Shown here piece after piece: positions 39,585 to 49,003 of a DNA stretch of 64,000 nt. Positions within the stretch are counted from its first letter, which is position 1. Each line of letters opens with the position of its first letter. This DNA comes from Rhodococcus globerulus NBRC 14531 (GTDB lineage: Bacteria; Actinomycetota; Actinomycetes; Mycobacteriales; Mycobacteriaceae). The stretch lies in NCBI RefSeq assembly GCF_001894805.1, contig NZ_BCWX01000002.1, positions 434,001-498,000 of the forward strand, written 5' to 3'. The position numbers and the translations under genes are program-made. The notes under the pieces were generated by a model, which did no database searches, was not told the origin of the DNA, and saw only the letters and a program-made list of their open reading frames with translations.

Positions 39585-39625
39585 CCCAGTCGGCTCACGC
39601 AATTGTGGGCCGACTAGGGTTTTTT
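39585..39625 (+). terminator. Rho-independent terminator of mqo/elaA unit
   Basis: CCCAGTCGGC (39585-39594) pairs with GCCGACTAGGG (39609-39619, one bulged A), followed directly by six T (39620-39625). Confidence 0.8.
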
Positions 39626-39626
39626 C

Positions 39627-39727
39627 GATACCGAATGCTCGCGGGGAAGTCCTGTTCGATTCAGGTGCGGTCCCGCCACTGTAAAGATCTCACGAGATCC
39701 CAGCCAGATTGCCGCGACGTTCGGATG
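39627..39727 (+). ncRNA. Cobalamin riboswitch
   Basis: The conserved B12-box core is visible: GGGGAAG (39643-39649), a P4/P6-like CCTG...CAGG pair and GCGGTCCCGCCACTGTAA (about 39667-39684), then GCCAGATTGCC near 39703 as the distal element. Outer bases CGAA/TTCG can close the P1 stem. It precedes the corrin operon and binds adenosylcobalamin or a related cobamide. Boundaries are approximate. Confidence 0.9.
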
Positions 39728-39736
39728 AAGCCAAGT

Positions 39737-39765
39737 TCTCGGCGAGGAAACCGAGAGGTGGAGGG
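39737..39765 (+). promoter_or_regulatory. Riboswitch expression platform: hairpin plus ribosome binding site
   Basis: TCTCGG (39737-39742) pairs with CCGAGA (39751-39756), and the Shine-Dalgarno GGAGGG (39760-39765) follows immediately, 8 bases before the GTG of the chelatase gene. No T-tract is present, so control of ribosome access is more likely than termination. Confidence 0.55.
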
Positions 39766-39773
39766 ATGTCGAC

Positions 39774-41717
39774 GTGCGTGTAGAAGACGATCAGGCAGCG
39801 GTGGCGGGTTTCCCGTTCAGCGCGGTAGTAGGCCAGGACCAACTGCGATTGGCGTTGATCCTGTGCGCCGTACACCCCGGAATCGGTGGCGTGCTGGTTC
39901 GTGGTGAAAAGGGCACGGCAAAATCCACCGTCGTTCGAGCCTTGACGGCTTTGCTACCGGCTGTCGACGACGCCGGTGTGAGCCGTCCGGCCAGGCTGGT
40001 CGAACTGCCAGTCGGGGCGACGGAGGACCGCGTGATCGGCTCGATCGATCTCGAGAAGGTATTGCGCGACGGTGAGCGCGCCTTCCAGCCCGGACTCCTG
40101 GCCGCAGCGCATCAGGGGGTTCTGTACGTCGACGAGGTGAATCTCCTGCACGATCACCTCGTGGACGTTCTTCTCGACGCGGCCGCAATGGGCCGAGTGC
40201 ATGTCGAGCGGGACGGAATTTCGCACTCGCACGCCGCGAAGTTCGTTCTCGTCGGAACAATGAATCCCGAAGAGGGAGAACTGCGTCCACAGCTGCTGGA
40301 TCGTTTTGGCCTGGCGGTCGACGTGTCGGCGTCTCGCGACGTGGATGTGCGGATGGAGGTAGTGCGTCGACGCCTCGACTACGAGCGCGATCCACAGGCG
40401 TTTGCCCGCAGGTATGCGCCGGCCGATCAGGAACTCGCCGCCGAAATCCTTTCTGCGCGTGACAAACTGGATGGCGTGGAGCTGAGCAACCGCGAACTTC
40501 GGCGCATCGCGTCGCTGTGCGCTTCTTTCGACGTGGACGGTATGCGCGCCGATCTTGTTCTCGCCCGTACTGCCACCGCTCATGCTGCGTGGCGTGGCGG
40601 CAGCGAGGTCACCGAGGAAGACGTACGAGTCGCAGCGGAACTGACACTGCCGCATCGCCGCCGACGCGATCCCTTCGACGAGCCGGGCCTCGATCAGCAG
40701 CAACTCGACGACGCGATGGATCGTGCAGACGATGATGTTCGGGCCGGCGAGCCTGAACCACCCGAGAATCCTGAAGGCGGCAAACCTGACGGCGGGGAAT
40801 CCGACGGCGGTGAACCCGATGACGGGGGCCCTGATGATGACGGCCCCGACGATGATGGGCCGCAAGACGATCCGGACGGTCCGGGCGGCGGAGTGCGCGC
40901 CACCGATCGGCCGTCTGCGCCGCCGAGCAGCGCGTTCAAGGCCAAACTTCTCGAAGTTCCCGGTGTCGGTGAGGGTGCGCCCGGTCGGCGTTCACGATCC
41001 ACGTCGACGCGCGGACGCGTCGTGCGGTCCACCACCGACCGCGGGCACGGTCTGCACCTGACGAGCACGGTGTTTGCCGCTGCGGAATCGCAGATTGCGC
41101 GGGGCCGGACGGTGGGCCGACTGCGGTTGGCGCCGGCCGACCTGCGCGGCGCGATTCGTGAAGGGCGCGAAGGCAATCTGATCGTGTTCGTGGTGGACGC
41201 GTCGGGGTCGATGGCGGCGCGCGACCGGCTCTCCGCTGTGACCGGCGCCGTTGTCTCGCTACTCCGCGACGCATACCAGCGCCGTGACAAGGTTGCCGTC
41301 ATCACGGTCCGGGGCCGCGAAGCCGAACTGGTTCTGCCGCCGACGTCGTCCGTGGACATCGCTGTTCGCCGGTTGCAGTCAATGCGAACAGGTGGCAAAT
41401 CACCACTCGCAGAAGGCTTCTTGCGTGCCCGTGAGGTGATTCTGCGTGAGCGGCTCAGGGATCCGCAGCGCCGCGCGCTCATGGTTGCGCTGACAGACGG
41501 GCGTGCTACCGGCGGCAAGGACGCGCTGCACCGCGCTCGCGTGGCCGCGCACTTACTGGCCGATGCATCGGTCGCTTCGATCGTCGTGGACTGCGAAACC
41601 GGGCTCGTCCGTTTGGGGTTGGCCGCCGAATTGGCCCGAGAACTACGAGGTGGATGCGTCCGCCTTGCCGAATTGTCAGCTCAGCAGGTCGCGGGTGTCG
41701 TCCGCGCCGCCGCCTAA
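39774..41717 (+). CDS. Magnesium/cobalt chelatase, fused ChlI-ChlD subunit
   Basis: 647 residues. AAA+ ATPase domain (about 15-300; Walker [10 protein letters not shown] at 44-52, Walker [11 protein letters not shown]) fused through a Pro/Gly/Asp-rich acidic linker (about 320-385) to a von Willebrand A domain with the MIDAS motif DASGS from Asp475 and a later TDGRATGG. Such ChlI/D proteins stand beside corrin genes in actinobacteria and are inferred to power CobN-type cobalt insertion; no cobN is in this window. Under the cobalamin riboswitch. GTG at 39774. Counterpart of Rv2850c as I recall the mycobacterial order. Confidence 0.88.
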   Translation: MRVEDDQAAVAGFPFSAVVGQDQLRLALILCAVHPGIGGVLVRGEKGTAKSTVVRALTALLPAVDDAGVSRPARLVELPVGATEDRVIGSIDLEKVLRDGERAFQPGLLAAAHQGVLYVDEVNLLHDHLVDVLLDAAAMGRVHVERDGISHSHAAKFVLVGTMNPEEGELRPQLLDRFGLAVDVSASRDVDVRMEVVRRRLDYERDPQAFARRYAPADQELAAEILSARDKLDGVELSNRELRRIASLCASFDVDGMRADLVLARTATAHAAWRGGSEVTEEDVRVAAELTLPHRRRRDPFDEPGLDQQQLDDAMDRADDDVRAGEPEPPENPEGGKPDGGESDGGEPDDGGPDDDGPDDDGPQDDPDGPGGGVRATDRPSAPPSSAFKAKLLEVPGVGEGAPGRRSRSTSTRGRVVRSTTDRGHGLHLTSTVFAAAESQIARGRTVGRLRLAPADLRGAIREGREGNLIVFVVDASGSMAARDRLSAVTGAVVSLLRDAYQRRDKVAVITVRGREAELVLPPTSSVDIAVRRLQSMRTGGKSPLAEGFLRAREVILRERLRDPQRRALMVALTDGRATGGKDALHRARVAAHLLADASVASIVVDCETGLVRLGLAAELARELRGGCVRLAELSAQQVAGVVRAAA

Positions 41718-41740
41718 CGTTTTCATTTCAGGAGATCACC

Positions 41741-42355
41741 ATGCCTAAAGGCGTACCCGACACTGTCCCCGACGACGGATTGACCACACGTCAGCGTCGT
41801 AACGCACCGGTGCTTGCCGTCCACACCGGACCGGGAAAGGGCAAGTCCACCGCAGCATTCGGGATGGCGCTGCGTGCCTGGAACCAGGGATTCGACATCG
41901 GCGTCTTCCAGTTCGTGAAGAGCGCAAAGTGGAAAGTCGGCGAGGAAGCCGCCTTCCGCGCACTCGGAAACCTGCACGACGAGAGTGGCGTCGGCGGTCC
42001 GGTACAGTGGCACAAGATGGGTGAGGGCTGGTCGTGGACTCGTAAAGCGGGTAGCGAGGAAGACCATGCGGCAGCAGCTGCGGAGGGATGGCAGGAGATC
42101 GCCCGTCGCCTCGCCGACGAAACGCACCGCTTCTACGTCCTCGACGAGTTCACCTATCCGCTCAAGTGGGGCTGGGTCGACGTCGACGAGGTTGTGCAGA
42201 CCCTGCGTGATCGGCCGGGAAATCAGCATGTGGTGATCACCGGCCGTGACGCGCCGCAGGCGTTGATCGACGCAGCCGACCTGGTGACCGAGATGACCAA
42301 GATCAAGCACCCGATGGACGCCGGCCGAAAGGGCCAGCGAGGCATCGAATGGTGA
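41741..42355 (+). CDS. cobO: Cob(I)alamin/corrinoid adenosyltransferase
   Basis: Transfers the adenosyl group of ATP to the cobalt of the corrin ring. 204 residues, the CobO/BtuR size. P-loop GPGKGKST at 30-37, FVKSAKWKVGE near 65 and the substrate-side region YVLDEFTYPLKWGWV near 128-142. ATG at 41741 preceded by AGGAG. Overlaps cobB by 7 bases. Confidence 0.95.
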   Translation: MPKGVPDTVPDDGLTTRQRRNAPVLAVHTGPGKGKSTAAFGMALRAWNQGFDIGVFQFVKSAKWKVGEEAAFRALGNLHDESGVGGPVQWHKMGEGWSWTRKAGSEEDHAAAAAEGWQEIARRLADETHRFYVLDEFTYPLKWGWVDVDEVVQTLRDRPGNQHVVITGRDAPQALIDAADLVTEMTKIKHPMDAGRKGQRGIEW

Positions 42356-43725
42356 GTTCGTCCACTCCCGCCGTTGTCATCGCCGCACCCGCATCGGGTA
42401 GCGGAAAGACCACGGTGGCAACGGGATTGATCGGTGCACTCCGGCGATCCGGCAGCAGTGTTGCACCGTTCAAGGTGGGTCCGGATTACATCGACCCGGG
42501 CTATCACGGACTTGCGGCGGGAAGGCCAGGACGCAATCTCGACACAGTGCTCGTCGGCGAAGAACGCATCGCTCCGCTCTATCAGCACGGCACCGCCGAC
42601 TGCGATATCGCGGTGGTCGAAGGCGTCATGGGCCTCTTCGACGGCAAGATCGACGAAGCCAATGCGCAGGCATCCGCAGAAGGGTCGACGGCGCAGGTGG
42701 CCGCGGTTCTGGGTGCACCGGTTGTTCTGGTCATCGACGCTCGCGGCCACAGCCAGAGCCTGGCCGCCGTGTTGCACGGCTTTGCCACCTACGACGCTAG
42801 TGTGCGGATCGGCGGCGTCATCCTCAACCGCGTCGGCAGCGCCCGGCACGAGCAGGTTCTGCGCCACGCGTGCGACAAAGTGGGGATACCGGTACTCGGG
42901 GTTGTTCCGCGCCTGGCCGAACTGGAAGTGCCGTCGCGCCACCTGGGGTTGATTCCGGCTGCCGAGCACGGCACCGCGGCAGTCGCCGCGGTGGACGCGA
43001 TGTCGGAGTTGATCGCAACTCACGTCGATCTCGGCGCGGTGCGCGCATTGGCCGCATCGAATGTTGTTGCACCTGTGTGGGATCCAGTACAGGAAGTGGG
43101 GGAGCATCGCAGCTCGCGGCCCGTGGTGGCAATGGCGGGCGGGCCTGCCTTCACCTTCGGGTACGCCGAACATCGTGAACTTCTCACTGCCGCAGGCGCG
43201 GACGTGCAGGTCTTCGATCCGCTGCGCGACGAATTGCCCTCCGGTACTGCCGCGTTGGTCCTTCCCGGCGGATTTCCGGAGGAGCATGCCGTTGACCTCG
43301 CGTCGAATACTGTTCTGCTGGCGCAGGTTCGAGAATTGGCCGACGGCGGTGGGCCGATCCACGCCGAGTGCGCGGGACTGCTCTACCTCGCCCGCAGCCT
43401 CGACGGTCATGCCATGGCCGGAGTTGTCGGCGTCGACGCCGTTTTCGGTAAACGACTCACACTCGGTTATCGGGAGGCGGTGGCGTTGACGGACTCAAGT
43501 CTCTTTGCGGCGGGTTCGCGCGTCGCCGGGCACGAATTTCACCGAACGTCTCTCGTCAGCGCCGACGCCGACGGGTGCGCAACCGCGTGGGGTTGGCGAC
43601 CGTGGGACGGCGGCGCAGTGCGCGAGGGATTTGTTCGCGGCGGAGTTCACGCGTCGTATCTCCACACACACCCGGCGGGTCAGCCCGAGTCGATCGCCAC
43701 CTTTGTCGAGGCCGCGCGTGGCTGA
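42349..43725 (+). CDS. cobB: Hydrogenobyrinic acid a,c-diamide synthase
   Basis: Glutamine-dependent amidation of the a and c side chains in the aerobic pathway. 458 residues: N-terminal ATPase (ASGSGKTT at 15-22, KVGPDYIDPGYH near 42-53) and C-terminal amidotransferase domain with nucleophile Cys341 (HAECAGLLYL) and a late GGVHASYLHTHP histidine pair. ATG start overlaps the cobO stop. Aerobic and anaerobic (CbiA) types cannot be told apart by eye; CobB is preferred from the actinobacterial context. Confidence 0.93.
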   Translation: MVSSSTPAVVIAAPASGSGKTTVATGLIGALRRSGSSVAPFKVGPDYIDPGYHGLAAGRPGRNLDTVLVGEERIAPLYQHGTADCDIAVVEGVMGLFDGKIDEANAQASAEGSTAQVAAVLGAPVVLVIDARGHSQSLAAVLHGFATYDASVRIGGVILNRVGSARHEQVLRHACDKVGIPVLGVVPRLAELEVPSRHLGLIPAAEHGTAAVAAVDAMSELIATHVDLGAVRALAASNVVAPVWDPVQEVGEHRSSRPVVAMAGGPAFTFGYAEHRELLTAAGADVQVFDPLRDELPSGTAALVLPGGFPEEHAVDLASNTVLLAQVRELADGGGPIHAECAGLLYLARSLDGHAMAGVVGVDAVFGKRLTLGYREAVALTDSSLFAAGSRVAGHEFHRTSLVSADADGCATAWGWRPWDGGAVREGFVRGGVHASYLHTHPAGQPESIATFVEAARG

Positions 43726-44158
43726 GGTCTATGTCGGACTCGGGTTCACTACATCTGCCTCTGCTGTCGAGATCGTCGACGCTGTGCGAGGGATACTGCC
43801 GCAGGGCGCGACGCTCGTTGGTCTTGCCACCGCCGCGGTCAAAGCCTCCGCCCCGGCTCTGGTCGACGCCGCGCAGATCCTGTCAGTCGATGTCACGGCG
43901 TTCACGTCGGAAGAACTTGCAGCCGTGAACGTTCCGTCACCGTCAACGCGCGTAGAGCAGGCTGTCGGTACTGCGAGCGTTGCCGAGGCGGCAGCGATCC
44001 TGGCTACCGGTCACGGACAGTTGACAGTAGGTAAGACCTCGACCGGTGCGGTGACAGTAGCCGTGGCCAGTAAAGTTCCCCCAGCGAGCGCAGGTTTTCC
44101 CGCGAGCACAGCTTTTCCAGCGAGCACAAAGATCGACGATGAAATGGAGTGCGAGTGA
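43718..44158 (+). CDS. CbiG C-terminal/CobE-like cobalamin biosynthesis protein
   Basis: 146 residues. YVGLGFTTSASAVEIVDAV at the N-terminus, FTSEELAAVNVPSPSTRV near 67-84 and VAEAAAILATGHGQLTVGKT are the pattern of the CbiG_C/CobE domain, which accompanies ring-contraction steps of corrin synthesis; its exact reaction as a stand-alone protein is not settled. The C-terminus has a short PAS repeat (PASAGFPASTAFPAST) and an acidic end, absent from the fold. GTG start overlaps the cobB stop by 8 bases and its stop overlaps the cysG start (GTGA). Confidence 0.8.
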   Translation: MAEVYVGLGFTTSASAVEIVDAVRGILPQGATLVGLATAAVKASAPALVDAAQILSVDVTAFTSEELAAVNVPSPSTRVEQAVGTASVAEAAAILATGHGQLTVGKTSTGAVTVAVASKVPPASAGFPASTAFPASTKIDDEMECE

Positions 44159-45381
44159 GCGAGCCCACCGCAGACGAGACCAACTACCTGGTCGGACTCA
44201 ACCTGACCGATCGACGCGTTGTCGTATTCGGCGGCGGGACGGTCGCTCAGCGCCGCCTCGGCCTGCTGGTCGCGTCGGGCGCAGCAGTTCACGTCATCAG
44301 CCGCGAGGTCACGCCGGCAGTCGAGGGTATGGCAACGGCGGGGCAGATCACACTCGAGTTGCGTCCGTACCAGGAAGGTGACCTCGAGGGCGCCTGGTAC
44401 GCAATCGCGTCGACGGACGAACCGGAGACCAATGCGGCAATCGTCGCGGAGGCCGAGCGTCATCGAGTCTTCTGCGTGCGCGCCGACAATGCAAGGCACG
44501 GCACCGCCGTCACACCCGCAAGTGCCGAGTACGACGGTATGAGCATCGGCGTCCTGGCCGGCGGCGATCATCGTCGTTCGGCGGCCGTCCGTACCGCCGT
44601 GGTCGAAGGTCTGCAGTCCGGTGTCCTCGCGGATACGGCCGAACCGGCGGCGCCTGGCGTTGCACTGGTCGGCGGTGGGCCAGGTGACCCGGATCTGATC
44701 ACGGTGCGCGGTCGACGGTTGCTGGCCCGCGCCGACGTTGTTGTTGCCGACCGCCTGGCGCCGCCGGAGTTGCTGGCTGAGCTCGGTCCTGATGTCGAGG
44801 TCATCGACGCCGCGAAGATTCCGTACGGCCGGGCCATGGCGCAGGAAGCCATCAACGCGGCGCTGATCGACAACGCGAAGGCCGGAAAGTTCGTCGTGCG
44901 GCTCAAGGGCGGCGACCCCTACGTCTTCGGTCGTGGCTACGAAGAACTCGAAGCGTGTGCCGCAGCCGGTGTACCGGTGACCGTAGTGCCCGGAATCACG
45001 AGCGCGATTTCGGTACCGTCGGCAGCCGGCATTCCCGTCACGCATCGCGGTGTCACGCACGAGTTTGTCGTCGTGAGTGGGCACGTTGCTCCGAATCATC
45101 CGGATTCGCTGGTCGACTGGTCGGCTTTGGCGAAGCTGCGCGGCACGATCGTGCTGCTCATGGCCGTCGAACGCATTGATCAGTTCGCGGCTGCACTCAT
45201 CGAGGGTGGGCGTGCCGCGAGCACTCCGGTCACGGTGATCCAGGAGGGCACACTGCGTACGCAGCGTGAGGTGCGGGCCGATCTGGCGACCGTTGCTCAG
45301 CGCGTCAAGGACGAAGAGATCAAGCCCCCGGCCATCATCGTGATCGGACCGGTGGCGGGCTTTTCCGTCAACGCTGGGTAA
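44155..45381 (+). CDS. cysG: Uroporphyrinogen-III C-methyltransferase fused to precorrin-2 dehydrogenase
   Basis: 408 residues. The N-terminal domain (about 10-150; NAD motif VVVFGGGTVAQRR) is like CysG precorrin-2 dehydrogenase/ferrochelatase; the C-terminal domain is the S-adenosylmethionine-dependent uroporphyrinogen-III methyltransferase (VALVGGGPGDPDLIT and GGDPYVFGRG). The protein makes precorrin-2, the branch point to siroheme and cobalamin. GTG at 44155, with GGAG 5-6 bases upstream and a 4-base overlap with the preceding stop, is preferred over the GTG two codons earlier. Confidence 0.93.
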   Translation: MSEPTADETNYLVGLNLTDRRVVVFGGGTVAQRRLGLLVASGAAVHVISREVTPAVEGMATAGQITLELRPYQEGDLEGAWYAIASTDEPETNAAIVAEAERHRVFCVRADNARHGTAVTPASAEYDGMSIGVLAGGDHRRSAAVRTAVVEGLQSGVLADTAEPAAPGVALVGGGPGDPDLITVRGRRLLARADVVVADRLAPPELLAELGPDVEVIDAAKIPYGRAMAQEAINAALIDNAKAGKFVVRLKGGDPYVFGRGYEELEACAAAGVPVTVVPGITSAISVPSAAGIPVTHRGVTHEFVVVSGHVAPNHPDSLVDWSALAKLRGTIVLLMAVERIDQFAAALIEGGRAASTPVTVIQEGTLRTQREVRADLATVAQRVKDEEIKPPAIIVIGPVAGFSVNAG

Positions 45382-45392
45382 CGTGAAGTCTT

Positions 45393-46904
45393 GTGTCTGA
45401 TTCCCCAAAATCTGAAACCGCTCAATCCGCGGCCCCAGCGGTCAATGCGCCGGTAGCGACCCGAGTCATCGGACTCGCCATCATCGTCCTGAGCGGTTTG
45501 CAGATGATGGTGGTGCTCGACGGCACCGTCGCCAACCTTGCGCTTGCGCCGCTTCAGGCTGATCTCGGCCTCAGCGACAGCGGCCGAAATTGGGTGCTGA
45601 CGTCGTATGCCCTGGCGTTCGGCGGGCTGATGTTGCTCGGTGGGCGACTCGGTGACGCGTACGGCCGCAAGAAAATGTTCATCGCGGGCGTTGCGCTGTT
45701 CACCGTGGCGTCGTTGCTGTGTGGTTTGGCGTTGAACGAGGGCATGCTGATCGCGGCGCGGGCACTGCAAGGTGTTGGCGCGGCCGTTGCATCGCCGACG
45801 GCTTTTGCTCTGGTTGCCACTACATTCGCCGCAGGTCCGGCTCGTAATCAGGCCATCGCGATTTTTGCCGCCATGACCGGTGTCGGTTCGATCGCCGGTC
45901 TGATCATCGGCGGCGCGTTGACCGAGGTGTCATGGCGACTGATCTTCCTCATCAACGTCCCCATCGGAATCGTGCTCGTGGGGATGGCATTCCGGGCTCT
46001 GCGCGAAACAACGCAGACTCGGCTTGCCCTGGATGTTCCCGGCGCAATTCTGGCCACGCTCGGCTGCACCGGCATCGTCTTCGCATTGACCGAGGGACCG
46101 GAAATGGGCTGGGGGAGCGTCGCTGTTATCGGTGCGCTGGTCGCCGGACTGATCGCTCTCGGAGCATTCCTCTTCGTCGAACGCACCGCCAAGAATCCGT
46201 TGCTCCCGTTCTCGTTGTTCGCGGACCGGAACCGCGTTGCGACCTTCCTGGCGATCTTCTTCGTCGGTGGCGCGATGTTCAGTATGACCGCGTTTGTTGC
46301 GCTCTTCGTGCAGGACATCATGGAGTACTCGCCGCTGCGCGCAGGTTTGGCGTTCATTCCGTTTGCCATCGGACTAGGTGCCGCAGCAACGGTCGCGTCG
46401 AAGTTGGCGGTGCGTGTACAACCTCGCTGGCTCGTGCTGACCGGTGTGCTGATCATGATCGTCGGACTTCTCTACGGCTCCACCCTCGACTCCAGTTCCA
46501 CCTACCTTGCCAACCTTTTTGTCCCCGTCATCGGCATCGGATTCGGTATCGGACTGGCGATGGTGCCGCTGCCCCTGTGCGCGATCGCCGGTGTCCCCGA
46601 GACGGAGATCGGCCCGTTGACCGCCATTTCCCAGGTTGCGCAGACGCTTGGCGGCCCACTCGCGCTGTCGGTCATCGGCGCGATGGCAACGTCGAAAACT
46701 CTCTCGCTCGGCGGTATTTCGGGCAAGGCTGCCGACATGAATCCGGCCCAGCTGATTGCCCTCGGAGAGGGGTACACCTTTGCGCTTGTCGGCTGCGCGA
46801 TCTGCGCGGTACTTGCCGGCATTGCGGCCGCGTGCATCAGATTCACCCCGGCCCAGGTAGCTCAGGCGCAGGCTGCGGAGAAGGCAGCTCAGGGAATTAG
46901 CTGA
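45393..46904 (+). CDS. EfpA-type MFS exporter (DHA2)
   Basis: 503 residues with fourteen predicted helices. The first helix reads IIVLSGLQMMVVLDGTVAN, the motif A loop LLGGRLGDAYGRKKMF lies near 89-104 and a helix-5 AGLIIGG segment follows. Closest in arrangement to mycobacterial EfpA, which also follows cysG2 as I recall and has been linked to lipid or drug export. GTG start 11 bases after the cysG stop, so it may be cotranscribed with the corrin genes. Whether it moves a corrinoid is unknown. Confidence 0.87.
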   Translation: MSDSPKSETAQSAAPAVNAPVATRVIGLAIIVLSGLQMMVVLDGTVANLALAPLQADLGLSDSGRNWVLTSYALAFGGLMLLGGRLGDAYGRKKMFIAGVALFTVASLLCGLALNEGMLIAARALQGVGAAVASPTAFALVATTFAAGPARNQAIAIFAAMTGVGSIAGLIIGGALTEVSWRLIFLINVPIGIVLVGMAFRALRETTQTRLALDVPGAILATLGCTGIVFALTEGPEMGWGSVAVIGALVAGLIALGAFLFVERTAKNPLLPFSLFADRNRVATFLAIFFVGGAMFSMTAFVALFVQDIMEYSPLRAGLAFIPFAIGLGAAATVASKLAVRVQPRWLVLTGVLIMIVGLLYGSTLDSSSTYLANLFVPVIGIGFGIGLAMVPLPLCAIAGVPETEIGPLTAISQVAQTLGGPLALSVIGAMATSKTLSLGGISGKAADMNPAQLIALGEGYTFALVGCAICAVLAGIAAACIRFTPAQVAQAQAAEKAAQGIS

Positions 46905-46983
46905 TCAGCCCTGTTTTTGTGCGTCGCAACTGGATACGATCGTTGCAAGAGGGCCGAGATTCTCGAAGGATCGGAGTGCCGTG

Positions 46984-47412
46984 ATGCGGATCGCGGATAT
47001 CTTGCGCAACAAGGGCAACAGCATTGTCACCATCGACGCTCACACCACCGTCAACGCGTTGCTGTGCGATCTTGCCCGCCACAACATCGGCGCCATGGTC
47101 GTCCTCGACGGCGACGCTGTTGTCGGAATCATCTCCGAGCGCGATGTCGTGCGGCGTTTGCACGAGCGGGGTCCGGAATTGCTGGCCACCGAAGTGTCCG
47201 AGGTGATGACAGCGTTGATGTACACGTGCGTGCCTGCTGATTCCGTGGACAGCATTGCCGCGATCATGACCGATCGCCGAATCCGCCATCTGCCCGTCAT
47301 CGAAGACGGCGAACTGCTCGGAATCGTCAGCATCGGTGACGTGGTCAAGAGCCGGATCGACGAGTTGCAGAGCGAGCGCGATCACCTCGAGTCGTACATC
47401 GACCAGGGCTGA
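46984..47412 (+). CDS. CBS-domain protein
   Basis: 142 residues, made almost entirely of two CBS motifs forming one Bateman module: [20 protein letters not shown] at the start and [15 protein letters not shown] near 72-86, each followed by the SERD or SIGD signature ([18 protein letters not shown]). Such stand-alone pairs sense adenine nucleotides; the partner protein is not known. ATG at 46984 with GGAG 7 bases upstream, though the GTG one codon earlier is possible. Confidence 0.9.
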   Translation: MRIADILRNKGNSIVTIDAHTTVNALLCDLARHNIGAMVVLDGDAVVGIISERDVVRRLHERGPELLATEVSEVMTALMYTCVPADSVDSIAAIMTDRRIRHLPVIEDGELLGIVSIGDVVKSRIDELQSERDHLESYIDQG

Positions 47413-47435
47413 TCGATGGGCTGTCTCACGGTGGC

Positions 47436-47447
47436 TACTCTCGTGTG
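47436..47447 (+). promoter_or_regulatory. Candidate -10 element of leaderless selO transcript
   Basis: TACTCT (47436-47441) fits TANNNT and ends 6 nt before the ATG at 47448, with no ribosome binding site in between. Confidence 0.45.
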
Positions 47448-48956
47448 ATGGCTGCAATCCAGGATTCCACAGCAGGCACGGACACTACCGTTGCCGGCCT
47501 CGAGAGCACGTTCGCTGACGAGCTTGGCGCTTTGACAGTTCCGTGGCAAGGTACTGCCGCACCTGACCCGCAGTTGCTCGTCGTGAACGAGCGGCTGGCT
47601 GCGTCGTTGCGCTTGGACGTAGAAGCGCTGCGAAGTGTGGACGGGGTTGGCGTCCTGTCCGGGTCGACGGTGCCGGTTGGGGCAAAACCGGTGGCGATGG
47701 CGTATGCGGGTCATCAGTTCGGTGGATACGCACCGATCCTCGGGGACGGTCGGGCGTTGCTACTCGGTGAACTGTCGACCGGTGACGGTCGGCGAGTGGA
47801 TCTGCATCTCAAGGGCTCGGGGCGCACGCCGTTCTCTCGGGGCGGTGACGGGTATGCAGTTGTCGGGCCGATGCTGCGCGAATATCTGGTCAGTGAGGCG
47901 ATGTATGCCCTCGGTGTCCCCACTACACGCGCGTTGTCCGTCGTGGCGACGGGCCGGGACGTTCGCCGCAACGGCGCAGAACCCGGTGCCGTGCTTGCAC
48001 GGATTGCGTCGAGTCACCTTCGAGTGGGGACCTTCGAGTTCGCGGCCCGACAGGGCGAGGTCTTGCAGTCGCTCGCCGATTACGCGATCGCCCGGCACTA
48101 TCCGGAGCTGACCGAACTGCCGGCAACGGGTGCACACAATCGGTACCTGAGGTTCCTCGAGGGGGTGGTCGAGGCGCAGGCGTCACTGGTGGCGCGGTGG
48201 ATGCTCATCGGTTTTGTACACGGAGTGATGAACACCGACAACACGACAATTTCGGGGGAGACCATCGATTACGGTCCGTGCGCCTTCCTCGACGCGTTCG
48301 ATCCGGCGGCAGTGTTCAGCTCGATCGACAGCGGCGGCCGCTACGCGTTCGGCAATCAGCCCGCCGTCTTGAAGTGGAATCTGGCGCGCTTGGCAGAAAC
48401 ACTGTTGCCGCTGATCGATTCCACACCCGACGATGCGATTTCCGCGGCGTCGGCAGTTCTCGACACCTTCGACGAGCGTTACGAGGGCCACTACGCGGCC
48501 GGCATGGCGGCAAAGCTCGGTCTGGCCCACCCGATTGTCGATCGGGCGCTAGTCGACGATCTGCTGACATTGTTGGCGGAACACGGTGCTGATTGGACGG
48601 GCAGTTTCCGTGCTCTCGCGGACGAACTGCGCGGAAATTCGGCGCCCCTCGATGACCTCGTGCCACGGGATCACATCGCGCCCTGGTTGCAGCGGTGGCA
48701 CGACGCCCTGACGGAACAGGGACGCGAGGCCGTGGAGACCGCGAGCGCGATGGATCGCGTCAACCCGCTATACATTCCGCGTAATCATCAGCTCGATGCT
48801 GCTCTGTCTGCCGCGACCGACGGGGACCTCGTTCCCTTCGAGAAGCTGCTCGAGGTTGTCACGCATCCGTTCGACCGACGCGACGAGTGGTCCGACTACA
48901 CCGAGGCGGCCCCGCAGTCTTTCAGTGAAACGTTCCAAACCTTCTGTGGCACTTGA
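47448..48956 (+). CDS. selO: SelO-type protein adenylyltransferase (YdiU/UPF0061)
   Basis: 502 residues of the SelO pseudokinase family, which AMPylates Ser/Thr/Tyr of target proteins in redox stress. Visible are [11 protein letters not shown] near 83-93, [16 protein letters not shown] near 122-137 (nucleotide-binding), [11 protein letters not shown] near 254-264 and the metal-binding [10 protein letters not shown]. The protein ends in Cys-Gly-Thr, with Cys500 at the antepenultimate position, the place held by selenocysteine in eukaryotic SelO. Start at ATG 47448. Confidence 0.95.
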   Translation: MAAIQDSTAGTDTTVAGLESTFADELGALTVPWQGTAAPDPQLLVVNERLAASLRLDVEALRSVDGVGVLSGSTVPVGAKPVAMAYAGHQFGGYAPILGDGRALLLGELSTGDGRRVDLHLKGSGRTPFSRGGDGYAVVGPMLREYLVSEAMYALGVPTTRALSVVATGRDVRRNGAEPGAVLARIASSHLRVGTFEFAARQGEVLQSLADYAIARHYPELTELPATGAHNRYLRFLEGVVEAQASLVARWMLIGFVHGVMNTDNTTISGETIDYGPCAFLDAFDPAAVFSSIDSGGRYAFGNQPAVLKWNLARLAETLLPLIDSTPDDAISAASAVLDTFDERYEGHYAAGMAAKLGLAHPIVDRALVDDLLTLLAEHGADWTGSFRALADELRGNSAPLDDLVPRDHIAPWLQRWHDALTEQGREAVETASAMDRVNPLYIPRNHQLDAALSAATDGDLVPFEKLLEVVTHPFDRRDEWSDYTEAAPQSFSETFQTFCGT

Positions 48957-49003
48957 TTTATGATCGAACACCGCCAGCACCTCACTGCCGGCGGGCCGCT
49001 TGA

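Noticed and set aside
39766-39783. Five-codon ATG frame overlapping the chelatase start
   Set aside because: Could be a tiny leader peptide, but its ATG lies directly against the Shine-Dalgarno, while the GTG at 39774 has correct spacing and the protein homology.
40720-41000. Aspartate/glycine repeat in the chelatase as a possible separate repeat element
   Set aside because: It is in frame and at the known place of the acidic linker between the AAA+ and vWA domains.
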